64,000 bases of DNA from an uncultured Anaerolineae bacterium (GCA_937124585.1 CAKZKT010000147.1:1-64000), one strand, 5' to 3'; shown: positions 44,600-53,976, counted from the first letter of the stretch. Made by a program: numbers and translations. The notes: generated from the sequence alone by a model not told the origin.

Positions 44600-45988
44600 A
44601 TGGATTCACTGCTCATCGCACGGTGGCAGTTTGCCATCACTACGACCTATCACTTCTTCTTCGTGCCCCTGACCCTGGGACTGTCGCTGCTGGTTGCCAT
44701 CATGCAAACGCTGTGGATGCGCACCGGCGACGAGACGTACAAGCGGATGACCAAATTCTGGGGCAAGCTCTTTCTCATCAATTTCGCCATGGGTGTCGTG
44801 ACCGGCATCGTCCAGGAGTTCCAGTTCGGCATGAACTGGTCGGAGTATTCCCGCTTCGTGGGCGACGTCTTCGGTGCGCCGCTGGCGATCGAGGCGCTGC
44901 TGGCCTTCTTCATGGAGTCCACCTTCATCGGCATGTGGTTTTTCGGCTGGGATCGACTCCCGAAACGCATACATCTGGCGGCGATCTGGTTGGTTGCGCT
45001 CGGCTCAAATCTGTCGGCGCTGTGGATCCTGATCGCGAATTCGTTCATGCAGGAACCGGTGGGCTTCGTCTTGCGCAATGGCCGCGCTGAGATGGTGGAC
45101 TTCGGCGCGTTGCTCACCAATCCGCACGTTTGGGTGCAGTGGCCGCATGTCTTCTTCTCGGGCCTGGCGACCGCCGGCTTCTTCATCCTGGGCATCGTGG
45201 CGTGGCGTTTGCTGCGCAAAGAGCGGGACATGGCGTTTGCGCGCCGCTCTTTTCAGGTGGGCGCGACGGCCGCGCTGATCGGCGCGGTGATGGTGGGGCT
45301 GGTCGGGCACAGCCAGGCACAGCACATGGTGCAGGCGCAGCCGATGAAGATGGCCGCGGCCGAGGCGCTGTGGAACACCGAACAACCGGCCTCGCTGTCG
45401 CTCTTCACCATCGGCGATATGGTCAACCGACGTGATGTGTTTGCTATCCGCCTGCCCGCGGTGCTGAGCATCCTGTCGTGCAACCAGACCTCGTGCGCGG
45501 TGCAGGGGATCAACGAATTGCAGGCAGCCTACGAAAAGCAGTACGGGCCGGGGAATTACGTGCCGTTCGTCGTCCTGATCTACTGGTCGTTCCGGGCGAT
45601 GGTGGGTGCGGGGGTGCTGATGGTGGCGCTGGCGGCCTGGGCGCTCTATCGCGCCATGCGCGACCGGATCACGATGCCGTCGCCGCTGCTGCGCATCCTG
45701 CCGCTGGCGCTTTTCCTGCCTTACATCGCCAACACCGCCGGCTGGATCATGACCGAAATGGGCCGACAGCCGTGGATTGTCTTCGGCGTGCTCAAGACCC
45801 AGGACGCAGTGTCGCCCAACGTGCCCGCCGGCATGGTGTTGACAACCGCTATTCTCTTCACGCTGCTCTATGGCGTGCTCATGGCGGCCGATGTGTACCT
45901 GCTGGCGAAATACGCCAAAGCCGACCCGGCAGACGTAGCGGCCGATCTGGTGCCGTCGTGGGCGGGCGGCGTGGCGCAGGAGGCGTGA
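44600..45988 (+). CDS. cydA: Cytochrome bd ubiquinol oxidase subunit I
   Basis: The 462-residue membrane protein is the catalytic subunit of a bd-type quinol oxidase. His18 (TTTYHFFFVPLTLGL) is the high-spin haem ligand, Glu98 and Glu106 lie in APLAIEALLAFFMEST, and His183 (WPHVFFSGLATAG) is the b558 ligand. GWIMTEMGRQPW is the conserved late motif. The quinol-binding loop is short, as in non-enterobacterial enzymes. A ~97-bp spacer of low-complexity GATTTGCCGATTTG repeats precedes it. It works with CydB to reduce O2 without pumping protons. Confidence 0.95.
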   Translation: MDSLLIARWQFAITTTYHFFFVPLTLGLSLLVAIMQTLWMRTGDETYKRMTKFWGKLFLINFAMGVVTGIVQEFQFGMNWSEYSRFVGDVFGAPLAIEALLAFFMESTFIGMWFFGWDRLPKRIHLAAIWLVALGSNLSALWILIANSFMQEPVGFVLRNGRAEMVDFGALLTNPHVWVQWPHVFFSGLATAGFFILGIVAWRLLRKERDMAFARRSFQVGATAALIGAVMVGLVGHSQAQHMVQAQPMKMAAAEALWNTEQPASLSLFTIGDMVNRRDVFAIRLPAVLSILSCNQTSCAVQGINELQAAYEKQYGPGNYVPFVVLIYWSFRAMVGAGVLMVALAAWALYRAMRDRITMPSPLLRILPLALFLPYIANTAGWIMTEMGRQPWIVFGVLKTQDAVSPNVPAGMVLTTAILFTLLYGVLMAADVYLLAKYAKADPADVAADLVPSWAGGVAQEA

Positions 45989-46074
45989 AATGCCAAACGT
46001 CAGACCGTCAAACATGAAACGTGTTCTGTCGTTTCGTCGTTTTGCCGATTTGCTGATTCCCGCGGAGGCAACTC

Positions 46075-47088
46075 ATGGAACTTAATACCCTCTGGTTCAT
46101 TCTGATCGGCGTGCTTTTCACCGGTTTCTTTGTCCTCGAAGGCTTCGACTACGGGGTCGGCATCTTGCTGCGGATCATCGGGAAGAAGGATGAGGAGCGC
46201 CGCCTCATCATCAACACCATCGGGCCGGTGTGGGATGCGAACGAGGTGTGGCTGTTGACTGCCGGCGGCGCGATGTTCGCGGCCTTCCCGAACTGGTACG
46301 CCACGTTGTTCAGCGGCTTCTATCTGGCGCTCTTCCTGATGCTGGCCGCGCTGATCGTGCGCGGGGTGGCCTTCGAGTTCCGCTCAAAGGATGCCGATCC
46401 GCGCTGGCGCAACCTTTGGGATTGGGCCATCGCTATCGGCAGCTTTGTGCCGGCATTGCTGTGGGGCGTAGCGATGAGCAACATCGTCCGCGGCGTGCCG
46501 ATTGACGCGAAAATGCAGTACGTCGGCGGCTTCTTCAACCTGCTGAATCCCTATGCATTGCTGGGCGGGGTGGCCGGGCTGGGCGTCTTCACGTTGCACG
46601 GCGCCATCTTCCTCTCGCTGCGCACCGACGGCGAGATCCGCCAGCGAGCCGAGGCGCTGGCAAATCGCCTGTGGCCGGTCGTCCTGGTTGTGGGCGCGGC
46701 GACCGTGATTGCCTCGTATTTCGCGACCGATATCTTCCAGCGACTGGGCGTCAACCCGGGTATCAGCGCGCTGGGCGCGGGCGCGGCCTTCCTCGTGGGC
46801 GGCTGGTTCTTGCGCCAGGGCCGCTTCGGCTGGGCCTTCGCCATGACCACGCTGACCATCGCGCTGACGGTGGTGACCACCTTCCGCGGCCTCTATCCGC
46901 GCGTGATGGTTTCCAGCCTGAACCCTGACTGGAGCCTGACGGTGACGAACGCGTCGTCGTCTCCGTACACGCTGCAGGTGATGAGCATCGTGGCACTGAT
47001 CTTCGTGCCCATTGTGTTGCTCTATCAGGGATGGAATTATTGGGTCTTCCGCGCCCGACTCAGCGGGAAGAGTGCGCTGAAGTACTGA
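46075..47088 (+). CDS. cydB: Cytochrome bd ubiquinol oxidase subunit II
   Basis: The 337-residue multi-helix membrane protein has the standard CydB opening (LWFILIGVLFTGFFVLEGFDYG). It continues with the conserved WDANEVWLLTAGGAMFAAFPNWYAT motif. It forms the heterodimer with CydA. It is separated from cydA by 86 bp of repeat-like spacer and from cydDC by a strong hairpin. AGGCAACTC precedes the ATG weakly. Confidence 0.95.
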   Translation: MELNTLWFILIGVLFTGFFVLEGFDYGVGILLRIIGKKDEERRLIINTIGPVWDANEVWLLTAGGAMFAAFPNWYATLFSGFYLALFLMLAALIVRGVAFEFRSKDADPRWRNLWDWAIAIGSFVPALLWGVAMSNIVRGVPIDAKMQYVGGFFNLLNPYALLGGVAGLGVFTLHGAIFLSLRTDGEIRQRAEALANRLWPVVLVVGAATVIASYFATDIFQRLGVNPGISALGAGAAFLVGGWFLRQGRFGWAFAMTTLTIALTVVTTFRGLYPRVMVSSLNPDWSLTVTNASSSPYTLQVMSIVALIFVPIVLLYQGWNYWVFRARLSGKSALKY

Positions 47089-47103
47089 GCAGTGTCTCAG
47101 CGA

Positions 47104-47135
47104 CGGGCCAGGCACTTTCCGAAGTGCCTGGCCCG
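47104..47135 (+). terminator. Perfect 14-bp hairpin between cydB and cydDC
   Basis: Arms CGGGCCAGGCACTT (47104-47117) and AAGTGCCTGGCCCG (47122-47135) enclose a 4-nt loop. No T run follows, so partial termination or RNA protection is more likely than full stop. It is a third member of the GTGCC-GGCAC hairpin family. Confidence 0.65.
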
Positions 47136-47159
47136 TGAACATGTGAACACCCTCAACTC

Positions 47160-50100
47160 ATGCCTCGTTTTTTCGACCGCCGTCTCCTGCGCCAGGCCAG
47201 CTCGGAGCGCCTGCTCCTGGCCCTGACGGTCGGCCTGGGTGCGCTGGCAGGGCTGGCAACGGTAGGGCAGGCCGCCGCGCTGAGCCGAGCGGTCGCCGGC
47301 GCGTTTCTGGGCGGCCTCGACCTGGCCGGTGTCTGGCCCGCGCTTCAGGCGTTGATCGCCTTCACAGCGCTGCGCGCGGCGGCGGTCTGGACGGCAGAGG
47401 TCACGGCCAGTCAGACGGCAACGCGCATTAAGACCGCGCTGCGCGAGCGACTGCTGGCGCACATCCTGGCTCTCGGTCCGGCCTACACCCGGGGCGAGCG
47501 CGCCGGCGAGCTGGTCAACACCGCATCCGAAGGGATCGAGGCGCTCGACGCTTATTTCGGCCAGTATTTGCCCCAGGTCGCGCTGGCCGCGCTCGTCCCG
47601 TTGATCTTTCTGGCGCTCGTCTTTCCCGTGGATCCGCTCTCGGGGCTGGTGCTGCTCCTCACCGCGCCCCTCATTCCGGTCTTCATGATCCTGATCGGTG
47701 GCCTGGCCGACGCGCTGACCCGACGTCAATGGGCCGAGCTGAGCCGGATGAGCGCGCACTTCCTCGATGTGCTTCAGGGGCTGACCACGCTCAAGTTGTT
47801 CAACCGCAGCCGCGAGCAGGTCGCCGTGATCCGACAGATCACGGATCGGCATCGCGATGCCACGCTCCAGGTGCTGCGCGTGGCGTTCCTCTCCGCGCTG
47901 GTGCTGGAGATGGTGGGCACGCTCAGCACGGCTATCGTTGCGGTCGAGATCGGTCTGCGGCTCCTGTACGGTCTGCTGGCGTTTGAGCAGGCGTTTTTCG
48001 TGCTGATCCTGGCGCCGGAATTTTATCTGCCGTTGCGCCTGCTGGGGACGCGCTTTCACGCCGGTATTGCAGGGGTCATGGCGGCGCGGCGCATCTTCGA
48101 GGTGTTGGAGACGGGAAGCGAGAGAGTGGGAGCCGGGGACCGGGAACGAGGGGCTGGGTGTCGGACCGAATCTTTCATCACAGAGTCGCCGGCTTCCAGG
48201 TTTCGGGTCTGTTTCGAGAATGTGAGCTACACCTATCCCGATCGCGAACGGCCGGCACTGGACGGCGTCTCGCTGGAGATCGGGCCCGGCGAAAAGGTGG
48301 CGTTGGTCGGGCCAACCGGTGCGGGCAAGAGCACCATCGCGCATCTGCTCCTCGGCTTCATTCAGCCCACCTCCGGTGTGCTCACATTCGATGGCAGGCC
48401 ATCCGATGCGTTCACAGCTCCGCTGCGGCCGACGATCGCCTGGGTGCCACAGCTGCCGCACCTGTTCGATGCGTCAGTGGCCGACAACATTCGGCTCGGC
48501 CGGCCCGATGCCACGTTGGATGAGGTGATCGCAGCGGCGAGGGCCGCGCACGCCGATGCGTTCATCCGCGACCTGCCGCAGGGCTACGCTACGCGCCTCG
48601 GTGAGCGCGGCAACCGGCTCAGCGCGGGCCAGGCGCAACGCATCGCGCTGGCGCGCGCGTTTCTGCTCGCCGCACCGCTGGTGATTTTGGACGAGCCTAC
48701 GGCCCATCTCGATCCCCAGACCGAGGCCGACGTGCAGGCCGCGGTCGAACGGCTGCTCCGCGGCCGCAGCGCGCTGATCATCGCCCATCGCCTGCATACC
48801 ATTCGCGCGGCCGATCGCATCGTGATGCTGGAGGCCGGCCGCGTCATCGAGACCGGCACCCATGAGGAACTGCTCGGTCGGCGGGGTGCCTACTGGCGGC
48901 TGCTCATGGCTGCGTCGGGCGAGATCGAGGACCATGCCGGGGAGGACCGGGAGAGCTGGCCCCGGGCGCAGCACGAACTCGATCAGCAGGTCCGATCGGC
49001 GTCTCCGGCGATCACAGATCGGCCCGCACACCTGACATCTGAGGTTTCACGTGCGACGCTTCGCTTCTTTCGCCTCACATCTCCGATCGTTCGCCTTTTT
49101 TCTTTTCTAAGGCCCTTCTGGCCCAGGATTGCGCTTGCTGTTTTGCTCGGCTTCCTCACGATTGCCAGCAGCATTGGCTTGTTGGCGACCTCAGCCTGGA
49201 TCATCGCTATGGCTGCGCTTCAGCCATCGGTCGCCGTGCTCCAGGTGGCTATCGTCGGCGTGCGATTCTTCGGTATCGCCCGCGGCCTCGCGCGCTACGG
49301 TGAGCGGCTGGTGTCGCACCAGGTCACGTTTCGCGTGCTGGCGCAGATCCGCACCTGGTTCTATGCCGCCATTGAGCCGCTGGCGCCGGCGCGGCTGGCC
49401 GGACAGCACAGCGGTGATCTGCTCAGCCGGATTGTGGCCGATACCGCCAGCCTGGAGCATTTTTTCGTGCGAGCTGTCGCGCCGCCACTCGTGGCTCTGC
49501 TCGTGCTGGCATTGATCGCGGTCATCCTGGGCAGTTATCATCTCAGCCTGGTCTGGCCAGCGCTGGGCTTTCTGCTTCTGACCGGCGTGGTCGCGCCCGT
49601 GGCGATACTGCTTGCGGCACGTGCGCCCGGCCGACGTCTGGCCGAGCAGCGCGCCGGCCTGAACGCGCTGTTCGTGGACGGCGTGCAGGGCACGGCCGAT
49701 GTGGTCGCCTTCGGGGCCGGCGATCGGATGGTCGCTGCGGCGTGGCGTCTCAGTGCAGCGTTGGGACGCACGCAGGTGCGCCTGGCCGGGCTCTCGGGCC
49801 TGAGCACGGCGTTCAGCCTGAGCTGTACCTGGCTGGCGGTGGTCGCCGTCCTGGTCGTTGCGATCCCGCTGGTGACTGCCGGTCGCCTGGATGGGGTGAG
49901 TCTGGCAGTGCTGGCCCTGGCGACGAGTGCCAGTTTCGAGGCGGTGTCGCCATTGCCGCTGGCCGCGCAGCATCTGGCGAGCAGTCTGGCCGCAGCGCGA
50001 CGGCTCTTTGCGCTGACCGATGGCGGGGGAGAGTCGGCCCAAACGGGCCGGCCGGCAACCGGCCAGAAGATGCAGGGGGCTGAAGCCGATCAGGTCGAAG

Positions 50101-50849
50101 GCCGATCGGTGCGAGAGAATTGGCAAACGCACAGTGCGCTTGCATTCGAAGGGGTCACTCTGCGCTATGCAGCCGACGAGCCGCCCGCGCTTGCCGATGT
50201 CACCTTCGCTGTGCCGGTCGGCAGTACGGTCGCGGTGGTCGGGCCAAGCGGAGCAGGCAAGAGTTCGCTCATTAATGCGCTGCTCTGTTTCTGGGATCAC
50301 GAAGCAGGGCAGATCAGGCTGTTTGGCCGCAATGTGCGCGATCTGGACGAGACGGATGTACGGGCGCAGGTCGGTGTGGTGGCGCATGATCCACATTTGT
50401 TTACTCTGACCGTGGCAGACAATATCCGGTTGGCTCGACCTGCTGCGACGCAGGGAGAGGTTGAAGCGGCGGCGCGCGTGGCCGGCGCGCATGATTTCGT
50501 CGTCAGGCTGCCGCGGGGTTACGATACGTGGCTGGGCGAGGGAGGCACAAAGTTGAGCGGCGGCGAGCGTCAGAAGATCGCGCTCGCGCGCGTGGTGCTG
50601 AAGGATGCGCCGTTGCTGATTTTGGACGAGCCAACTGCGCATTTGGATGCTGAGGCCGAGCGCCAGGTGAGCGAGGCGCTGATGCGCGCGATGCATGGTC
50701 GCACGACGTTGCTGGTCACGCACCGCCTGCAGCTGGCCCGGTCAGCTGATCGGGTCGTGGTGCTGGTCGGCGGTCGGGTGGTGGATGTGGGGCGACACGA
50801 GGAGTTGTTGGCACGGTGCGCGGTGTATCGGATGCTGAGCGGTGTGTGA
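47160..50849 (+). CDS. cydDC: CydD-CydC fused in one polypeptide
   Basis: This 1229-residue protein holds both halves of the heterodimeric ABC exporter of cysteine/glutathione needed to assemble cytochrome bd. Half 1 has a six-helix ABC-type transmembrane domain and an ATPase with Walker A GPTGAGKST (~384), signature LSAGQAQR and ILDEP. Half 2 repeats this with GPSGAGKSS (~1027), LSGGERQK and ILDEP. The normal genes are two ~550-590-residue proteins. Three linkers are long and unlike either half (about nt 48106-48200, 48930-49110 and 50025-50140) and look like translated intergenic repeat DNA. ATG 47160 is used; no strong ribosome-binding site is visible. Confidence 0.93.
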   Translation: MPRFFDRRLLRQASSERLLLALTVGLGALAGLATVGQAAALSRAVAGAFLGGLDLAGVWPALQALIAFTALRAAAVWTAEVTASQTATRIKTALRERLLAHILALGPAYTRGERAGELVNTASEGIEALDAYFGQYLPQVALAALVPLIFLALVFPVDPLSGLVLLLTAPLIPVFMILIGGLADALTRRQWAELSRMSAHFLDVLQGLTTLKLFNRSREQVAVIRQITDRHRDATLQVLRVAFLSALVLEMVGTLSTAIVAVEIGLRLLYGLLAFEQAFFVLILAPEFYLPLRLLGTRFHAGIAGVMAARRIFEVLETGSERVGAGDRERGAGCRTESFITESPASRFRVCFENVSYTYPDRERPALDGVSLEIGPGEKVALVGPTGAGKSTIAHLLLGFIQPTSGVLTFDGRPSDAFTAPLRPTIAWVPQLPHLFDASVADNIRLGRPDATLDEVIAAARAAHADAFIRDLPQGYATRLGERGNRLSAGQAQRIALARAFLLAAPLVILDEPTAHLDPQTEADVQAAVERLLRGRSALIIAHRLHTIRAADRIVMLEAGRVIETGTHEELLGRRGAYWRLLMAASGEIEDHAGEDRESWPRAQHELDQQVRSASPAITDRPAHLTSEVSRATLRFFRLTSPIVRLFSFLRPFWPRIALAVLLGFLTIASSIGLLATSAWIIAMAALQPSVAVLQVAIVGVRFFGIARGLARYGERLVSHQVTFRVLAQIRTWFYAAIEPLAPARLAGQHSGDLLSRIVADTASLEHFFVRAVAPPLVALLVLALIAVILGSYHLSLVWPALGFLLLTGVVAPVAILLAARAPGRRLAEQRAGLNALFVDGVQGTADVVAFGAGDRMVAAAWRLSAALGRTQVRLAGLSGLSTAFSLSCTWLAVVAVLVVAIPLVTAGRLDGVSLAVLALATSASFEAVSPLPLAAQHLASSLAAARRLFALTDGGGESAQTGRPATGQKMQGAEADQVEGRSVRENWQTHSALAFEGVTLRYAADEPPALADVTFAVPVGSTVAVVGPSGAGKSSLINALLCFWDHEAGQIRLFGRNVRDLDETDVRAQVGVVAHDPHLFTLTVADNIRLARPAATQGEVEAAARVAGAHDFVVRLPRGYDTWLGEGGTKLSGGERQKIALARVVLKDAPLLILDEPTAHLDAEAERQVSEALMRAMHGRTTLLVTHRLQLARSADRVVVLVGGRVVDVGRHEELLARCAVYRMLSGV

Positions 50850-50855
50850 AGGTTG

Positions 50856-50928
50856 CTCGACACGGAGGACACAGATGCCACGGAGCCACGCCCGAGAATC
50901 CGTGGCCTCCGTGATTGTCCGTGTCGAG
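50856..50928. repeat. 73-nt palindromic element, copy A
   Basis: The element begins CTCGACACGGAGGAC and ends GTCCGTGTCGAG, forming an 11-bp base, an internal loop, an 8-bp upper stem (CCACGGA-type) and a GC-rich loop. It lies 6 bp after the cydDC stop, between convergent genes. A closely related copy lies 46 bp downstream, and an inverted copy at 58703-58775. Confidence 0.8.
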
Positions 50929-50973
50929 CGCACGGCCCACCCCTCGCTTCTGCCGGTCGGGGGGCGGAGGTCG

Positions 50974-51046
50974 CCCGACACGGAGGGCACGGATGCCACG
51001 GAGCCACGCCCGAGAATCCGTGGCATCCGTGATTGTCCGTGTCGGG
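50974..51046. repeat. 73-nt palindromic element, copy B
   Basis: The element begins CCCGACACGGAGGGC and ends GTCCGTGTCGGG. It has an 11-bp base, a 3/4-nt internal loop, and a perfect 15-bp upper stem (CACGGATGCCACGGA). Relative to copy A the second base pair of the stem changed on both arms (T-A to C-G), which keeps the pairing. It ends 8 bp before the end of the MoaD-like gene. Confidence 0.8.
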
Positions 51047-51054
51047 CGCGGAGA

Positions 51055-51285
51055 TCAACCGCCTCCGATCGCCGGGTATAACTCTACCCGATCCCCGTCT
51101 TCCACCATCACCGCCTCGAGCTGGGCCAAACGTCCATTTATGACAACAATGGCTACCTCGCCCGGCGGCACATGCAACTGCTGAAGCAGCGCACTCAGCA
51201 GCACGGGCGCGGCCAGAGGGACCTCCAGCCACGCCCGTTTGCGGGGATCGTACCAGTTTAGATGACCGCCGAGATGGAGACGCAT
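51055..51285 (-). CDS. MoaD/ThiS-type ubiquitin-like sulfur carrier
   Basis: The 76-residue beta-grasp protein ends in the diglycine tail AIGGG (three Gly) required for adenylation and thiocarboxylation. It starts MRLHLGGHLNWYDPRKR and includes VVINGRLAQLEAVMVEDGDRVELYP, matching MoaD-like proteins. It is encoded right after an aldehyde:ferredoxin oxidoreductase, and its ATG overlaps that stop (TGATG). It is therefore likely the dedicated sulfur donor for the tungsten- or molybdenum-bis-pterin cofactor. GTG 51288 would add one residue. Confidence 0.85.
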   Translation of the reverse strand: MRLHLGGHLNWYDPRKRAWLEVPLAAPVLLSALLQQLHVPPGEVAIVVINGRLAQLEAVMVEDGDRVELYPAIGGG

Positions 51286-53186
51286 CACACCATCAAATCA
51301 GCCGCCCAGCCGATATTCAAGGCTTCAAGACGCTCGCGGGTAGGCCTGGCGGTCTCGGGATCCCAGCCTTTCACCCGATACAGAGCGGTCAACGCGGTCT
51401 CGAACTCCTCGCGCGACATGCCCACGCCGGCCAGCGCGCCACTCTCCAGCGGCTGGAACAGACGGTCGGGCAACGTGTCATCTTGTCGCGAAAAGCCTTC
51501 CCGCACATTGAACACACGCGCCAGATTGGTCGCCCGCTCGCCGATCCGCAACAGCTCCTCTTTATCGAAGTCCCAGCCCGAAGCCGCACGCACCGCCTCG
51601 ACCACCTCGTCCACCTGAATCAACGAACGCGGGGCCGGACCGAAATAACAAAAACCGACCACCTTGCCGAAACTGCTCCAGTTCTCCAGCCGGGCATAGG
51701 CTTCAGCTTTGCGCGGGCTGAGCTCGCGTGGAGGCAACGGTTCGGTGATCCCCAGCTCGGCGGCGGCCTTGAAAGTGATCGAAGCGGGATTGGCATACAT
51801 CGGATCGTGGTAGGCCACGAGATGGTCGGCGCCGCCCTCATTGACTGCGTAGCCCAGCCCGACGCCCACCTTGCCGCGCGGCTCATGCATGGGCAGCTCC
51901 TGGCCCTTGACATGCATGGCGAAATAGCGCGCATCTCCGCCGATCACCTCGGCCGCCCGGAGTGAGCCTTCGGCCAGCAGGTCGCCGATGCCCCGGCGAT
52001 GCGCGATCCAGTCCACGATCTGCAACATCGCCTCCGCGTTGCCGAAACGCCACTCCGCGCCATTGGTCTGCTCAGGCGTGATCAGCCCGTGCTCGAAGCA
52101 CTCCATGGCGAACGCGACGACTGCGCTCGTCGAAATCGAGTCGAGCGTGTAGCGGCCGCACAACTCGTTGGCTTTGGCAATCGCCTGCAGATCGTCAATG
52201 CCGCAGTTCGGGCCGAACCCGCCGATCGTCTCGTACTCCGGGCCGCCGTAGGCATCGCTCACCTGGTAGCGATCATCCACCTTCACCTCGCGCTTGCAGC
52301 GGATCGCGCACGCATAGCAGCTGCGCCGGGCCGAAAGCAGCTCCTTCTCGTACACCTCCCACTTGATGTTATCCACTCTCTCGAAAGCGCCCTGGCGAAA
52401 ATTGCGCGTTGGCAGGATGCCGCCCGCGTTCAGGCCACTCACCAGGCCGGGCGTTCCTTTTTCCTGCAGGTCCCAGCTCTGCGGATGTTCCTTCACGCGT
52501 TTAGCGATCCTTCGGCCGATCTCGGCCACCGCCTGTGGATCATGGGCATAGTCACTGTACTTGCCCGTGCCGCGCACCGCAATGCCCTTCAGGTTCTTCG
52601 ATCCCATCACTGCGCCCATGCCGCTGCGGCCGTTGAAATGGCGCAGGTCGTTGATGAGCGCGGCGAAGCGCACCTTGTTCTCGCCGCCGATACCAATCTG
52701 CAACACGCGCGTCAACCGATCGCCCATCTCCTCGCGCATCGCGGCCTGGGCCTGTTCCGGTTCCAGGCCCCACAGATGTCGCGCATCGCGGATCTCGACC
52801 TGGTCGTTCTTGATGGCGAGATAGACCGGATGCGCGGCGCGACCGGTCAAAATGATCCCCTCCCAGCCGGCCAGCTTGAGTTCTGGCCCCCAAAAACCGC
52901 CCGCCTCCGATTCACCGTACGCGCCGGTCAGGGGCGAGCGGGCTGCCGCGGTGAAACGCGTCGCGGTCGAGATCGGCGCGCCCGTGATCAGACCGTTCAC
53001 CAGCACCAGCACGTTCTCCGGGCCGAGCGGATCCACATGGGGCGCGATCTCGCGCAGCAGCAGATAGGCGGCCAGCGCCTTGCCGCCGGGGTAAACACGA
53101 TAAAAAGCCTCGTCGAAGCGTTCCACACTCGTCACACCGCGGGTCAAATCAACCCGCAAGAGCTTCCCTGTGCTTCCGTAACCCAT
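51285..53186 (-). CDS. Aldehyde:ferredoxin oxidoreductase (tungsten-type, AOR family)
   Basis: The 633-residue enzyme oxidises aldehydes to acids using tungstopterin and a 4Fe-4S cluster. The cluster cysteines are C290, C293 and C297 (SCYACAIRC) plus C513 (GFCYFGP), close to the P. furiosus arrangement 288/291/295/494. Pterin-binding marks include GAYGESEAGG, FNGRSGMGAVMGSKNLK and MHEPRGKVGVG. ATG 53186 is preceded by GGAGGG ten bases upstream. Electrons would go to ferredoxin, which fits a facultative or anaerobic lifestyle. MoaD-like protein is translated next. Confidence 0.93.
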   Translation of the reverse strand: MGYGSTGKLLRVDLTRGVTSVERFDEAFYRVYPGGKALAAYLLLREIAPHVDPLGPENVLVLVNGLITGAPISTATRFTAAARSPLTGAYGESEAGGFWGPELKLAGWEGIILTGRAAHPVYLAIKNDQVEIRDARHLWGLEPEQAQAAMREEMGDRLTRVLQIGIGGENKVRFAALINDLRHFNGRSGMGAVMGSKNLKGIAVRGTGKYSDYAHDPQAVAEIGRRIAKRVKEHPQSWDLQEKGTPGLVSGLNAGGILPTRNFRQGAFERVDNIKWEVYEKELLSARRSCYACAIRCKREVKVDDRYQVSDAYGGPEYETIGGFGPNCGIDDLQAIAKANELCGRYTLDSISTSAVVAFAMECFEHGLITPEQTNGAEWRFGNAEAMLQIVDWIAHRRGIGDLLAEGSLRAAEVIGGDARYFAMHVKGQELPMHEPRGKVGVGLGYAVNEGGADHLVAYHDPMYANPASITFKAAAELGITEPLPPRELSPRKAEAYARLENWSSFGKVVGFCYFGPAPRSLIQVDEVVEAVRAASGWDFDKEELLRIGERATNLARVFNVREGFSRQDDTLPDRLFQPLESGALAGVGMSREEFETALTALYRVKGWDPETARPTRERLEALNIGWAADLMV

Positions 53187-53253
53187 GTCGGCCAAACCCT
53201 CCCTGTGATGTTGCGACGTAGTCTACAGTATTTTGACGAAAACGCCAACCGGA

Positions 53254-53937
53254 TCAACCGCCGACATGCAGATCGGCGGCAAAACGCAGCAGGTTGAACA
53301 CCCACAGCACCACAAACCCAAACGCAGCGACCAGATGCCAGGTCGCGTGATACGCCAGGATGCCAAAATCCACCTGGCGATTGGATGCGGTTGCCAGCAG
53401 CAGGCCCAAAACAAAAACAGCCGTGAGCAAATGCAACGTCGGCCGGGCAGATGCCGGAATGCGCTCGCGGCGGAAGTAGAAGAGGGCTACCACCAGGAAG
53501 GCATCGGTGATCAAAACGAGCTCGTTCAGGTGAAAGCCACCGAACGCGCCAAAGGAGAGCACATCCTGCCGTGCAATAGCCGGCCCAACGATCAGCTTCC
53601 AGGCTGTGACGCCCAAATTGACCAGCGCCGAGCCTCCGCCGATGATCCAGGCGGTACGCCACGCGTAGTAATCGCCCAAGATGGCGATTTGCAGGAGCCA
53701 GGCGAGCAGCAGGTTCGTCCCCCCGTCAAACACACCGGCGATGAAGGTCTCACCGTAGCCATGATACCACACAGTGGCAACTCCGGTGACGACGAGCCCC
53801 ACATAGACCGCCAGCCAGTGCCGTGGCTGCGGCCGCGTGACTGCGGTCAACGCCAGGCAAAGCAAGCCGGACATCACCGTCGCAAACGCCGTTACCGTGT
53901 TCGCCAGCGCCCAGGGAGGCAACGGATCGGCATTCAT
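53254..53937 (-). CDS. Seven-helix membrane protein with CREST-like metal-ligand pattern
   Basis: The 227-residue protein has about seven hydrophobic segments and no recognised name. Conserved-looking polar residues inside helices are H59 (VWYHGYGE), D71 (GVFDGG), H136/E139 (FHLNE), and H197/H201 (YHATWH) in the last helix. The order His, Asp about 12 residues later, then HxxxH in helix 7 matches the zinc ligands of alkaline ceramidases (H81, D92, H217, H221 in ACER3) and the CREST superfamily. The usual Ser four residues before the first His is Thr55. A zinc amidase-type hydrolase is a hypothesis. It sits between APH-like kinase and AOR genes. Confidence 0.6.
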   Translation of the reverse strand: MNADPLPPWALANTVTAFATVMSGLLCLALTAVTRPQPRHWLAVYVGLVVTGVATVWYHGYGETFIAGVFDGGTNLLLAWLLQIAILGDYYAWRTAWIIGGGSALVNLGVTAWKLIVGPAIARQDVLSFGAFGGFHLNELVLITDAFLVVALFYFRRERIPASARPTLHLLTAVFVLGLLLATASNRQVDFGILAYHATWHLVAAFGFVVLWVFNLLRFAADLHVGG

Positions 53938-53976
53938 CTGATTCCTCCACGCGACAAGCCGCGAAAATGCAGCAGC

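Noticed and set aside
49191-50723. 510-codon antisense frame over cydDC
   Set aside because: Composition is Arg/Gln/His-rich without structure or motifs; the plus strand encodes two full ABC ATPases with all motifs.
50570-51232. Antisense frame crossing the two palindromic repeats (repetitive RILGRGSVASV-type peptide)
   Set aside because: The repeated peptide is a translation of the 73-nt palindrome, not a conserved protein.
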